Source: Moniliophthora roreri
Lineage: Eukaryota; Basidiomycota; Agaricomycetes; Agaricales; Marasmiaceae
Reading direction: 5' to 3'
Assembly (NCBI GenBank): GCA_001466705.2
Contig: LATX02000212.1
Coordinates: 62,001-126,000 of the forward strand
DNA length: 64,000 nt
This document shows positions 22,801-34,102 of the stretch, one piece after another. The notes under the pieces were generated by a model. It saw only the letters and a program-made list of their open reading frames with translations. It searched no databases and was not told the DNA's origin. How positions within the stretch are numbered: the stretch's first letter is position 1; every line of letters starts with the position of its first letter. Made by a program: the position numbers and the translations under genes.

Positions 22801-24685
22801 CAGAAACTATACATTTCAGCCTTATTGATACATTGTGTTGGCTGTTGCCTATGTGACAGATTATTGTATAGTGATTGTGTAAGGATATGTGGTCGCTTTG
22901 TCAGAATTTCAACATCTGTGAAGATGTGCTAATCATACAATCTTTAAATCTTTGGGATAGACAGGCAGTCTGTGTGTGATGTGAACTTTGCATCAGCTGC
23001 AAAAGATGTAGTATAATGAATCATCATTGACCAGATTACAAATCTCTTTTTGACAATGCTACTGAGCAGCTAATTAGATGTGAGTTGCCTTGAAGCTGGT
23101 CAACAAAGTCTCTAAATTTTTGCTCTGATGAGTGTACATCTGAAGTAATAAATGACATCTGTAGGAGGCACTCACTGTTCAAATAAAGCTTGATTTAAAG
23201 AGCAACCAGCTGTGCCTCAAGTACTGTGTTGACATAGGGTCTTTGAAATTGAAAGTAATCACTAATAATATCTATGTTAGGCTATGTGTTCATAAGTAAC
23301 ATACTGTGTGAGGCATATATGGTAGTAACATTGGTCTTTATGGCCACTTGAAAGAATTAATAAGTGTACAAGTAGTAGCCATGGAGTACAAGGTGCAGTC
23401 TCAGGCTGAGTAACATTACAGTATGATATGCTCCTATTGATACCAACTTGAGATGTATGGGTGGCCAATGGTTGAGCTTCTTGTGAAGCACTGGCAGTTC
23501 TACTAAAAGATTAGTGCTAAATGGTGAATGAAGAGAGGAGATGTGTACCAAAGGTTTTCCTGGGCTACTCTTCCTATCATTCTAGGGAGACAGAGAGAAG
23601 ATATTGAGGCTGTGTGATGGAGGAAGCCAAACTCACCAGTCCTTCCAATCTACACAGAAGGTAAGGAGTACCATTTGACATAGATACCTGTTTTTCAAAG
23701 GTCTAACAACTTGCTGAATGCACTGCATGTGCATAAACTCTCATATATCTACTGGATGATTGTCTGCTTTGCATGGAGGCTGTGTGTCCTCTGCACAAAC
23801 ACTAAGCTGGTATTGAACCCTTTGCCACTTCCTTCAAGCTTCAGTGAGTCTGGCATAGATATCCAATTGAGTGACTGCCTGCCCTTGCAAAGCTGTGCTG
23901 TTGAGTGGAAATTTATTTCCAGGCAAACCTTGTTGCTGTGAAGGAAACAAGCTTATATGCTGTATATAATAATTAAAAGAATTGGGCCATTCCCCTGGAA
24001 CTGATAGTACTGTGAGTGTATCCAAAGCAGTGATGGTCTCTGTATTTTCCTTGTCTGTGGATTCTGTACAGGGGGTGGTTCTGGGGTGTGCATCTCTGAA
24101 CTACCCTATTTGGTCAGTTTAGAAGTAAGGTAAAGTTGAGAAGTTACTGTTGATTCACTGTGGGTGAGACTACAGCATGGCTCTCATCCTGCATATAAAT
24201 AGAGTCAATGAAATGACTATATGGTGCAGGAAAAGTAAGATTGCTCTACCTGCATGTCAAAATACTTGTTCTGCCTTCAGACCTAAAGTGTTTGATTGCA
24301 CCAAGAGAACTAATGATGAAGACTGATATATGTACTCCTGCATTTGATGTAGGTTGAGCCCAATCAATCTACTTCAGATGAGATTGATATATTGATAGGT
24401 AGATCAGCACTTGCCAAAGTTTGTGTTTTGATATTGCACATGGCCCAAAGTAGTTTGTGGTCCATTCAAAGTGATAGGAGTTCTTAGAATCTTTCCAATT
24501 TGCAATGGGTGTCCATGAGCTGTAGCCCATGAAAAGTAAGATGCAGAGAAGATCAAAACATGGATTACACAACTGTTCCTCAATGTAACAAATCTAATGA
24601 ATCTAAGGCAGAGTGGGTTGTCTGAACAAGTCAAATTTGAGAACATCACTGACCAAAAATTTGAGGTTACTTTTGTGTGCAATCT
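22801..24685. other. 1.9 kb without recognised features
   Basis: Short frames only. Sequence contiguous with 32010 onward before the Gypsy insertion (the 5-bp duplication GAAGC marks the join). Confidence 0.4.
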
Positions 24686-24690
24686 GAAGC

Positions 24691-25147
24691 TGTTATGTTA
24701 CTCGTGCAGCAACGTCAACTCAACTACCTTAGCGAAGTGTAATCTCTGTTCAAGTAGTTATCACAAGTCCAAGTTTAAGTTTGTTCAGCGGCTGCTGAAG
24801 TTCAGAGGTCCTTTGATGTCAGCATTGACACAAGTATTGATAAACCAGGTCAAGCTGAAGACTTAGAGTCTTAGCTTGAGCGTTTAAATATGTTACAACT
24901 GAGCTAATACTAACTAAATATGTATTGCCGATAGGCTCGGTGATTGTCTAAGGTTTCCCGAAGCTATCAGGATATGAATAATAAAATACAAGGGGATAGG
25001 TAAATGGGGATAGGGAAGGTGTACGAGTCCGATGACAAGAGAAGCATAGGTGTGAGAGGGAAATGGGAGCTAGGAAAGTGTATAGGTCTGATAGAGGAGG
25101 AAGCATGGGAAGTATTACAGAAAGAGGAAAAGAGAAAGTTCATAACA
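24691..25147 (-). repeat. 3' LTR of Gypsy copy 1
   Basis: 457 bp; TG...CA ends. The differences from the 31548-32004 LTR that I compared are largely C/T or G/A transitions. Just inside (25148 onward, minus strand) is a purine-rich GAGGAGGTAA, the likely polypurine tract. Confidence 0.93.
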
Positions 25148-25188
25148 TTACCTCCTCAACAAGGGGCAAACTCCGTTTTGCCTTTTAT

Positions 25189-26599
25189 TCACAACTCTCC
25201 ATCTCCATACAGCTCCGTGTCGTAATCATAAGACGTATCTGGCCTGTCATCCACATCCGGCATCTCATCCACAGTTCCCATTCGTGGAGTCGCCGGTGGA
25301 TCAAAAGTCAGCTGCCACCCCATGGCTTGCCGTTCTTCAACCAAGAGTAACCTCACCTTTTGTGGATCTGCTCCTACAAACAACAACTGGGCATCTTGGT
25401 CGTATTGCTCTGTCAACATTTCAACATTCTCCGCCAAGGTTCTTGTAGGGCTCGTCATTGTACCACCATTCATCGTCATAACGGTGACCATCCGACAAAG
25501 AGTCTGAGCCCGAATTAGACCATCTGTGCGCAATGCGGCCAGACCTTCGTTGGTCAGGGCAGTGGCCAGATGTATGTCCAGGCTGAGTCTTGAAGCATCT
25601 GCGACACATGTACTGCGGGCAATGTCTGGCGAAATGGTGCTCCAATCCACACACAGGGCAGAGACGTGGTTGACAAGCTGCATCATTGGGGTCGGGGCCG
25701 GAGTCGGACTTCTCAAGCTGAGAATCGGTGGGTCTTCGACGTTTTCAGGGATTCTGTTCTCCTGATCTTCGTCCTCGACCACGTCCTCTGGCTCCATGGG
25801 AATGACCTCCCCTCCAACCACAGGGATGTACTCCACCTTCTGGTGGAACTGTGGCTTCAGGTGTCTGAAGATTTCGGGGGTCGGTGGTGGTTGAAGGTTC
25901 GGACTGAGAGGGGGCGAGGGAGTCGAGCGACTCGACCTTAGGTTTGACGTCAGGATTGGGAGAGGGGTCAGGATAAATGAGTGTGTTGTCGGGTTCGGAG
26001 GAGGAACGGGTAGCGGTGGGGAGTCTGGTTTCGTTGACTGTGGGTTCAGAGGTAAGCCTGGAGATGAGGCTCCGAGTATCGTTGATGTTGGGACAGGGGT
26101 ATCCGTTCCCATTGGTTCGTCGTCCGAGTCGGTCAAGGAGGCTGAAGGTGAGGGGATGAGGGTATTCTGACATCGCTCGGGGATCTGTGGGAGGAGGCAT
26201 GGACAAATGGGGGTGGTAGGGAAATGTAGACGGTACTGTGATGGGACCTTCAAGTCCCAACTGATAATTACAGGTGTACATCACCTGGTTTGCAATCTCG
26301 AGACTGCAGCTTTCAATGATTCTTTCGAAAAGCTTGCGTTGACCCCTGAGGAAAAACAGGCTCTTGATGCAGGGTTCCAATCGGTTGTGCTGATCAGTGG
26401 CATTCCGGATTTGATCGTTGTACTGTCTGGTATTGAAAAGATGAAGGAGTTGGTAGGGGTTCGGTTTAAGGCCGTTTGGGTAGGTGATATTTTCTCCATA
26501 TCGTCCTTCTCCTGACACAGTAGGAACAGGGCTCTGGTCTCGGGTTGGCTGGCTGCCAGCAAGAGAAGAGGAAGAGGCGACGGAGGATGCATTGGACAT
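25189..26599 (-). pseudogene. Third ORF (ORF3) of Gypsy copy 1, zinc-knuckle protein
   Basis: Starts at ATG 26599, with only two bases between it and the pol stop (26604-26602). The first frame runs 284 residues to a TGA at 25745, then continues in the same frame to 25421. That downstream part has two knuckle-like motifs: CX2CX4HX4C (CPVCGLEHHFARHC) and CX2CX6HX4C (CRRCFKTQPGHTSGHC). The early part has FLRGQRKLFERIIESCSLEI and a Pro/Ser-rich linker. Another frame, open from 26253 to 25189, carries a conserved tail (AQLLFVGADPQKVRLLLVEE ... DTELYGDGEL), so the intact product may need a frameshift or splice near 25430. The same arrangement recurs at 58553-59921. Function unknown; nucleic-acid binding is likely from the knuckles. 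Confidence 0.72.
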
Positions 26600-26601
26600 G
26601 A

Positions 26602-29600
26602 CTATGGTAGTTCGGTGGGGATGGGGTCTTTAGGTTTCACTTGATATTTCTTTATATACTCTTTGAGAAGGTCTAGGCAATTCACCATTCCTTCCATTCG
26701 AATCCATTGGTTATGAGATGAGTCATAGCTGGTGTACGACACAAGGAATTCTCGTGGTCGTTTCTTCGGTCTGTGACCCACTACTGCTTCTACTTCGTAT
26801 TCTTTGAATCCTTTGATGAGATCTGGGGGTGGTTCTGTGAAGCTCGGTCCGTGGGCCTCGGTCTGTTTGAACAGTGATAACAAGGCCGTGTGGAAAACGG
26901 GGTGGATCTTCCATTGATGAGATAGGTCTAACTTGTACGTCACAGGTCCGAGTACCTTGAGGACCTTGAATGGTCCTTCCCTTTTTGGGGCTAATTTCTT
27001 TGATGGATATCCCGTGGCCAGATTCTTCGCTTCTAGCCAAACCTTCTGTCCTTCTTTGAATACATCTAGTTTCTGCTTTTCCCTTCGTATCATCTGCTGT
27101 CGTGCTAACTCCAACAAGCTCGCAGTTTCTTCTCATACCCTTTTCAGTTCCTGAAGTCGTTCTTCTACCGACGGAATCACTGTTCTTTCGAATACCGTTG
27201 GGAGTGGGTGAGGGTGATATCCCATCATCATGAAGAATGGGGATTTCTTGAGAACTGAATGGGTTTGGTTATTGTGAGTGAATTCTGCTAGGGGGAGGTA
27301 TTCCTTCCATCGAGTCTGTTCCTTTGCACAAAATGCTCTAAGATAGACCTCAACTTCTCGATTTACTCGTTCTGTCTCTCCATCCATCTGTGGGTGGAAC
27401 GCTGTGCTCATGGAATGTTTGATGGATAATTGCTTTCCCATTTCCTGGAATACTTCTGCAGCAAATCTGGGGTCTCGATCAGATATAATTTGATCCGGCA
27501 GTCCGAATCTTTTGTAAAGATGTTGGATCAACATTTCTGCTACCTTGGTGGCGTCCGTCGTTTTGGTGCATGGAGTAAAAATTACCCCCTTTGTAGCAGA
27601 GTGGCCCACCACGACTAGAATTGAATCCATTCCGTCGCATTCGGGCAGATTGGTAATGAGGTCCATGGTACAAACTTGAAAGGGGAAGGAGTTCGGTGTT
27701 ACTTGTATAGGCTGAACTGGGGTTCTCGTCGGGTGGGTGTTAATTTTGGACTGTTGGCATATTATGCAACCATCAACAAAAGACTTAATGAATTTAGCCA
27801 TGCCTGGCCACCAAAAGTCTCGTTGCACTTGTTCGATGGTGTTCCATTGTCCTGAATGCCCCACTCCTGGGGTTTCGTGAATAGATTGCACTATCTGTCG
27901 GTGGAGACTGATATTGTTTGGCACGTAGATGCGATTCTGAAAGAAGAGTAGATCTCCTTCGATCTTCCAGTCTGTTAATGCGGATTTGATTGGCGGCATG
28001 CCCTGGTGTAATAGTTGTTCCAGGGCCGATTTGTGAAAATCGTCCAGGCCCAATTGTTCTGCTATATCTTCCTTCATTCCTAAATCAATCCCTTTGATGA
28101 AAAGCCGATCTGGTAGTACAACAATGTCTTTGTTATCATTGTCGACATCGTCCTGCTCATTACTTCGTTGTGACAGAGCGTCTGCTTGAGAAATTGATTT
28201 CCCTGGGACGTGTACTAGCCCTAAATTGAATTCTGATAGGAAAAGACTCCATCTTGCTTGTCATCTGTTTAATTTTTGTGTGGTCCAGAAATACGTTAGG
28301 TTCTTGTGATCCGAAAGTACCACAATCTTGAACTTTCTGCCCATGAGGTAATGACGCCACTCCATCAGTGCTCTATAGATTGCGAGAAGTTCGCAATCGT
28401 AGATCTCGTAATTCCTTTCCATAGGAGAGAATGATTTGGATAGATATCCACATGGATGCCATTCACCATCTGTCCCCTTCTGTCTAAGGACAGCGCCCGT
28501 GGCCCATTTCGAAGCATCAGCTTCTATAACGAAAGGTTTGTCGACATCTGGCATGACTAGTATTGGCTCAGAGAGGAATTTCACTTTTAGGAGGTCAAAA
28601 GCCAGCTGACATTGCGTCGTCCAGTCGAATTTCCAGTTTTTCAGTAGTAGATCATTCAATGGTCTCGTCAGGTGCGTGTATTTCCCGATGAACTTCCTGT
28701 AGAAATTCCCGAATCCCAGGAATGCACGTACCCCTTTTACTGTCTGAGGGGGTTCCCAATCAGCTATTCCTGCCAGTTTTACCGGATCCATGGCGATGTA
28801 TCTGGGCCTGATAACCATCCCCAAAAATACTACTTCTGTTATGTCGAATTCGCACTTTTCCGGTTTGAGGAACAGATCGTGCTTTTTGAGACGGCGCATC
28901 AGTCATTCCGTGCGTTCCTTGTGTTCGTTTTGATCTTTGGAGAAAATGAGGATGTCGTCCATGTACACTACACACCATCCTTCGTCGATGAAGTCGGAGA
29001 GGATGTTGTTCATAAAGGCTTGGAAAGTGGCGGGAGAGTTGCTTAGTCTGAAGAACATAACGGTCAGCTCGAAAAGCCCTCTATTCGTTTTGAAGGCGGC
29101 TTTCCATTGATCTCCGTCCTTTATCTCCTGACATTATTGTACCCATTTCGAAGATCGAGCTTCGTGAATATCGTTGCTCCCTTTAGTTTGTCAAGAAGTT
29201 CTGAAATTAAGGGTAGGGGATAGGCGTTTTTCACTGTTCCTTTGTTGAGTTCTCTGTAATCCTGCGTGGGTCTCAATGCTCCTTTCTCCTTTTTGGCTAC
29301 GAAGAGGAAGGGGGAGGCCATCGGAGACTTCGATTTGTGAATGTATCCTTTCTGCAGATTTTCCTCGATGAACTTGTCCTGTTCTTCTTGCTCCACAGGG
29401 CTTAGTGGGTACAATTTACAGTTCCTCGGGACGAAGTCTGGTTTGAGATCAATTGCGTGATCGTATGTCCGAGCGGGTGGGAATCATTCCGCTTTCCCTT
29501 TCTCGAAACGATCTCGATATCCCAATAAGTAACTGGGGATAAGGTCCTCTATCTCCTTTTTAACTGTCTGATGCTGGTGAGCCATTTCTTGTGAAGCTGT

Positions 29601-30098
29601 AGTTTTGGCCCCTATAAGGACTTCTGGTTCGAAGTTGTCCAAAACCCCTCTAAACCTTTTGATCTGAATCTTCTGGTGAAGCTGGAATTGGATTTCCCCG
29701 GTTTCCCAGTCAATTACAGGGTTATGATGCCTCAGCCATGGAAGCCCCAAGATTATGTCTTCATCACCGATGCCCGAGATCATAAAGTTTTCTCGGAATT
29801 CCTTTCCAGCGATTTGGAACTCCAACTCCATGACATGTGTTATCCACGCTGTTTTATTGGCCGTTCCATCAACATTGAAAACTCAGATCTTTTCCGGCAA
29901 TTGAATCCATTTCTTTCCCAGTGTCCTAGTGAGCCCTGTGCTTATGAATCTTCCTCCTGCTCCTGAGTCTAATAAGGCTTTCGTTTCGATGTTTTTCGTT
30001 CCCACTTTGTACTTGAGAGGAATATGCATAGAATTTCGATCCATTTTGGCTAGTACAAAGTGTGAAATAGTTATCGGCGGTGGAGACATTGTCCTCAT
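26602..30098 (-). pseudogene. Pro-Pol polyprotein of Gypsy copy 1
   Basis: Domains in order: aspartic protease (LLDSGAGGRFI, about 29970), reverse transcriptase ([31 protein letters not shown] at about 28960), RNase H ([26 protein letters not shown]), integrase and a C-terminal chromodomain-like segment (REFLVSYTSYDSSHNQWI). The integrase has an HHCC zinc finger (HETPGVGH ... CIICQ) and a catalytic D-D-E (CTMDLI, SDRDPRF, GETERVN), with W-rich WWPGM in between. Breaks: TGA/TAA stops near 29883-29831, 29484, 28899, 28261 and 27133. A 2-nt insertion near 29121 shifts the frame; comparison with the copy at about 62450 shows it. The polyprotein copies element RNA to DNA and inserts it; the chromodomain may steer it to modified histones. 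It ends in TAG two bases before the ORF3 start. Confidence 0.92.
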
Positions 30099-30106
30099 CC
30101 GCCGGT

Positions 30107-31345
30107 TTAAAAACCCTCCTGTTCCATTAGATTGAGAAGGAAGTCCTTATCTTCTTTCAGCTGTTCATTCACCAGGGCTCTGATCTTAGCGAACCTCTCC
30201 TCCTTTGTAAGTTTCTTCGGCTCTTCTTGCTTCCGTTCGTCCTTCTTTGGCATGTCTGGGCAATCTCTGATGTGGTGTCCAGCCCTTCCACATCTGAAAC
30301 ATAATCCCTTCGACATATACTCCTTTCGGTTGATCTCGGTAATCTGCTTAATAGCGACGTCTTCCTTCTTTCTAAAACTTCTCTGGGGTTTCTTTCCTCC
30401 GTGTTCATCGTCCCACATCTTCCCGTATTCCAATGCTTGTTTGTAGCTTTCGTCAAATAGAATAGCTGTGTTCATCCAATCCTTGATCATAGTGGGGGCG
30501 CCTTCTGGTCTTGTCATGATCTTGAGAGCCAAACTCCTGGGTAGCCCCCTTTTAAATGCCACTATCTGTGCTGCATCATTATACCTGGTTTGTTTTGCCA
30601 GGTAGGTGAACTGATACGTATATTCGTCGGCTCTTTCCTTCATCCTCAAGTCTTTGAGTTCGAGCTGTGCTTTTAGAGCAGGATCAAGAGGTTCAAAAGA
30701 GGTCCTAAAATCGTCCAAAAATTCTGCCCAAGTGACCTTTTCGGCATCTGTGTCATATGCGAGCAGTAGATCGGTTTTATCATTTTTCCAGAACTCTCCG
30801 GGTCCATCCGTCATATATGAAAGGAGGAAGAGCTTCTTCGACCTATCGTCGGGGAACGCTTTTGGATTAAGCGCTACATAAATCAACACTTCTCTTAGGA
30901 ACTTCTTCGCATCTTTCCACGCTCCCATAAAGGCTCTTGGGAGTGCCGCCTTCACTTCTTTCACTGCCAATACTACCTGCACCGGCATTGCGGAACCTAT
31001 GACGGCTTCTTCAACTACTGGTTCTTCTTTCTTGGGTCTACTCCCTGATGGTCTCTTATCTTCTGCCATTGCTTCGGGTTGTGTCTTCGGCGATCAGGGG
31101 CTGTTCTTCAGTCCTTGTAGTAGTCGTTGGAATGGATCTAACTCCTCTGGAGAGCTGGTAGAGATATTCAATGTATCCAAGTCTGATGGCTTCGGTGTAT
31201 TCAGTGAGAACTCTTCTTCATGTTCGATCGGTTTCAATCCAGTCAGAGTGAATGACGGGGTCGAGATTCTCCTTGTTCCTGGGTCGTTGACAGGTGTCTC
31301 TGTCAGTGGCTGACCCGTTAGCGATGGCGAGTGCAAGGGGGTCAA
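30107..31345 (-). pseudogene. Gag of Gypsy copy 1
   Basis: Open from an ATG at 31069 to a TAA at 30107 (320 residues). The same frame continues upstream through one TGA (near 31093) to 31345, so the intact gag was longer, about 410 residues. The middle is a retrotransposon gag capsid region (AFMGAWKDAKKFLREVLIY ... PGEFWKNDKTDLLL ... RADEYTYQFTYLAKQTRYND). A CCHC zinc knuckle CFRCGRAGHHIRDC sits near residue 265 of the 320, followed by a Lys/Glu-rich tail. It packages RNA into the particle. A separate ORF for protease-pol begins eight bases after its stop, in another frame. Confidence 0.88.
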
Positions 31346-31529
31346 TAGTTCTCTGCGGGATGCTCGGGTTAACAGTGGGATCGCTCGTCCACCAGGATTC
31401 GATATGGATTGGGTTGGTTGCCCACGCTGGCACGCCTCCGCCTCGGCGATGTCTTGTTCTAACTGTTTCTCTGTTTGTGGCGGCGTCTTGTTGCTCCTAA
31501 GTGATGCCTAAACCTGGGTAGGTCGGCAA

Positions 31530-31547
31530 TCAATCAGCTTGACCTTG
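31530..31547 (-). promoter_or_regulatory. Probable self-primed (Tf1-type) primer-binding site
   Basis: Immediately inside the 5' LTR the element strand reads CAAGGTCAAGCTGATTG. Twelve bases of it (AGGTCAAGCTGA) are the exact complement of TCAGCTTGACCT within the element-strand LTR, and no tRNA 3'-end complement is obvious at the usual position. In Tf1/sushi-type Gypsy elements the transcript 5' end folds back and primes at just such a site. If so, the transcript should start at or next to the LTR tract. Inference from sequence complementarity. Confidence 0.6.
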
Positions 31548-32004
31548 TGTTACGTTACTCGTGCAGCAACGTCAACTCAACTACCTTAGCGAAGTGTAAT
31601 CTCCGTTCAAGTAGTTATCACAAGTCCAAGTTTAAGTTTGTTCAGCAGCTGCTGAAGTTCAGAGGTCCTTCGATGTTGGCGTTGACACAAGTATTGATAA
31701 ACCAGGTCAAGCTGAAGACTTAGAGTCTTAGCTTGAGCATTTAAATACGTTACAACCGAGCTAATACTAACTAAATATGTATTGCCGATAGGCTCGGTGA
31801 TTGTCTAAGGTTTCCCGAAGCTATCGGGATATGAATAATAAAATACAAGGGGATAGGTAAATGGAGATAGGGAAGGTGTACAAGTCCGATGACAAGAGAA
31901 GCATAGGTGTGAGAGGGAAATGGGAGCTAGGAAAGTGTATAGGTCCAATAGAGGAGGAAGCATGGGAAGTATTACAGAAAGAGGAAAAGAGAAAGTTCAT
32001 AACA
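31548..32004 (-). repeat. 5' LTR of Gypsy copy 1
   Basis: 457 bp partner of 24691-25147, the 5' LTR in element orientation. It contains the tract complementary to the adjacent primer site. Confidence 0.93.
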
Positions 32005-32009
32005 GAAGC

Positions 32010-32814
32010 TGCTAATGTTGAAGATATGTGGGGTGATGACCAAGGGTACTAGACCCTGGGCAAGGCCAGCAGCATAGCAGTGCAGCGGTATGTGTCTTCG
32101 ACTCACATTTGTAATATGGAGCAACACCCTGTAAGACTTGTGTGACACTTGAGGTGTAGAGTTGAGTAGATTACTCGAGGTACTGTAGCTAGTACAGGAA
32201 GGAGAGGAAGTGGGAGACTTAAGGTCTCTTGCCTTGAACAATTCTGCTTTTATACTATTCTAGTGTTTGTTCAGTAAACATGATAATTCTACCAATGAGT
32301 GTGGAGAATAGTAAGCACAATAACTATCTAATAATAGTCCATTGTTCTCTCGAATGACTCTGACAATAGAGGGAGATGCACACAGCTTCCATTTGAGTTG
32401 ACCTGTCTTGTACTGACTCTAGCAATGCTGCGTACTGTGGGTTTAATTACCACTAGACAATAGAATGTAAAGATAGTATTCTTATTGTCTTTGAGAATGA
32501 ATCTGAATGAGTTAGACTGTTCTGTAGATCTTGAGATTCACAGTCATGGATATTCCCTTATGGTCATGTGATAGTCATGTGATGACTTCACTCTGCTTCA
32601 ACAGCTAATGTTTCTGCTGCAGTAACTGAAGCTCTTTGTCTGAATGTACCAGTCTGCATTGAGTTTCTAGAAGGAGCTTCTACTAACATTTGCACTTCTT
32701 ATCTATAATTGGTAATATAGATATAGATGAATGAACTTAGTTGACCTAGAACATGGTGAGACAATGTCAGTGAGGAGGTATGTGCATGTGCATAAATGAA
32801 TGGTGCAGTTAAGA
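32010..32814. other. Unassigned transposon-flanking sequence
   Basis: No gene recognised. A TTTGTTCAGTAAACATGATA stretch near 32265 resembles one near 21930, so some of it is repetitive. Confidence 0.4.
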
Positions 32815-33185
32815 AAGAAAAAGTTGCTGCCTTCTGAGTGTTGCCACACTATGCAAGATATGAGCCTATTGATTTGCCCAAGAATATTCATGAGTTGATT
32901 GATTTATCTAAAGAACAGTTAGAAAGAATGGTAGAAGACAATAAAGAGCAAATATATAATGGAGATGATTATGTCTTCTCTCAGATTCCACACATGAAGA
33001 GACCCAATGCAGGTCAGGATGAGGTGGAGCTAGAATCAGATTCAGATGAGGATCTGAGACAGATAGAATCATGGGATCAAGAAGAAAACTTAACAGAAGG
33101 TCGAACCACTAGATTGTCTAGTCAGACTCAGGCAGAAAAGTCAGAGAGGCATTTTGGAAGAAGAGATAGTAAAGATCTGAAATAA
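32815..33185 (+). pseudogene. Pol C-terminus of a Gypsy element (remnant)
   Basis: Reads KEKVAAF, a TGA, then VLPHYARYEPIDLPKNIHEL and an acidic Asp/Glu/Ser-rich tail to 33185. AAFRVLPYYAR followed by a P-NI-LIDL motif is how the pol polyprotein ends in the Agaricomycete Gypsy family represented at 50.4-58.06 kb. The TGA stands where Arg is expected (CGA to TGA). Nothing upstream of it survives. Family call from pattern memory of that pol type. Confidence 0.55.
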
Positions 33186-33291
33186 CTGGTTGTGCCCCAA
33201 TATCTGGCATGACTTAGTAATTTCATATGGTCAGATCAGAAAATGAAATGAAATGAGTAGAGGACTATCATGAAGGAAGGAAAACTGTATA

Positions 33292-33386
33292 GCACAGGTA
33301 GCTTAACAGTAAAGCCCTCTGTTCAATGATTTAGTTCCAGAAAATGAATGAATGCAGAGATTGAGGGTTCAACTCCCTCCCTGAGC
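33292..33386 (+). other. tRNA-like sequence with intron-like insert
   Basis: Folds as a tRNA: acceptor arms GCACAGG / CCTGAGC (6 of 7 pairs), D stem GCTT / AAGC, anticodon stem CTCTG / CAGAG with a 33-base loop that could hold an intron, and a perfect T arm (GAGGG, loop TTCAACT, CCCTC; B box GGTTCAACTCC). The D loop lacks the usual GG and the variable loop is three bases. If an intron follows position 37 the anticodon would read CAA, but a class II variable arm expected for that tRNA is absent. It is probably a tRNA relic or a SINE head rather than a working tRNA. Confidence 0.45.
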
Positions 33387-33585
33387 ATCCTCAATTTGGT
33401 ATCCTGTGTATGCTGTCCATGAAAAGTCAATTGCTTACATAAGATATACAAATTGAGAACTTGTACTTTTGATAAGAAAGTTTTGAAATGAATTGATAGT
33501 GTTCAGAAAGATTATAATGAGTAGTTGTAACTCAGAAGATGTCTTGGAAATGAAAATAATAATGGATTCATGTAATGTGTCCATA

Positions 33586-33681
33586 GCCTGGATAGCTCAA
33601 TAGGATAGAGCAGGGAGGATACATGTAAGGACCATGTTTGTGATCAATCCAAGGTTGTGAGTTCAAATCTTGCTCCAGGTG
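33586..33681 (+). other. Second tRNA-like sequence
   Basis: Acceptor arms GCCTGGA / TCCAGGT pair over seven positions, D arm GCTC-AATAGGATA-GAGC with the canonical GG, T arm GTGAG-TTCAAAT-CTTGC. The anticodon region (33613-33655) is too long and does not form a clear stem, so an intron or decay is present. A and B box promoter elements are both visible. It lies 200 bases from the first tRNA-like sequence. Confidence 0.45.
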
Positions 33682-34102
33682 AATAGGGCAGAATAAAGTG
33701 GCCCTTTTTGTAAAACAAAGCCTGAAAAAAAGATGTGCATTTACAAGTCACCAGGATAGTAGGAGATGTTGGGCTTTCGATCGTATATATGGTTATATGA
33801 ACTTTCTAAGTAGCTGGAATATATGAAAAGAGTGAGTTGGCTAAAAAGAATAATAAAGAATAGTCAAGAAAGTAAAGGATGATTTAATATGGTTTGCAAC
33901 AACAACAACAGGTTGGAATTGCACAGTTCCTGGAGCAAGAGAAGAGAAAAGAGATGTCTCTCTCTAGCAAGGTGTGCATACCATTGGGCTGGACTAACAG
34001 GATGATGAACAAGCCTGAAAGAATGGTGAGTGGCAGACAAAGAAGAAGAAATATAAGATAATAGAGTGAGTATATGATTGAGAGCAGCATAATATGCCTT
34101 AA

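Larger units (their letters stand above)
24691..32004 (-). mobile_element. Complete three-ORF Ty3/Gypsy element (copy 1)
   Basis: 7314 bp between two 457-bp LTRs (24691-25147 and 31548-32004), each TGTTAYG...CATAACA, flanked by the 5-bp target duplication GAAGC (24686-24690 and 32005-32009). Read on the minus strand it encodes gag with one zinc knuckle, then protease, reverse transcriptase, RNase H, integrase and a chromodomain-like tail, then an unusual third ORF with zinc knuckles. The order RT-RH-IN places it in Ty3/Gypsy (Metaviridae). It is disabled by several premature stops and a 2-nt insertion in RT near 29121, but is structurally complete. A related copy lies at 58063-64000. Confidence 0.95.
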
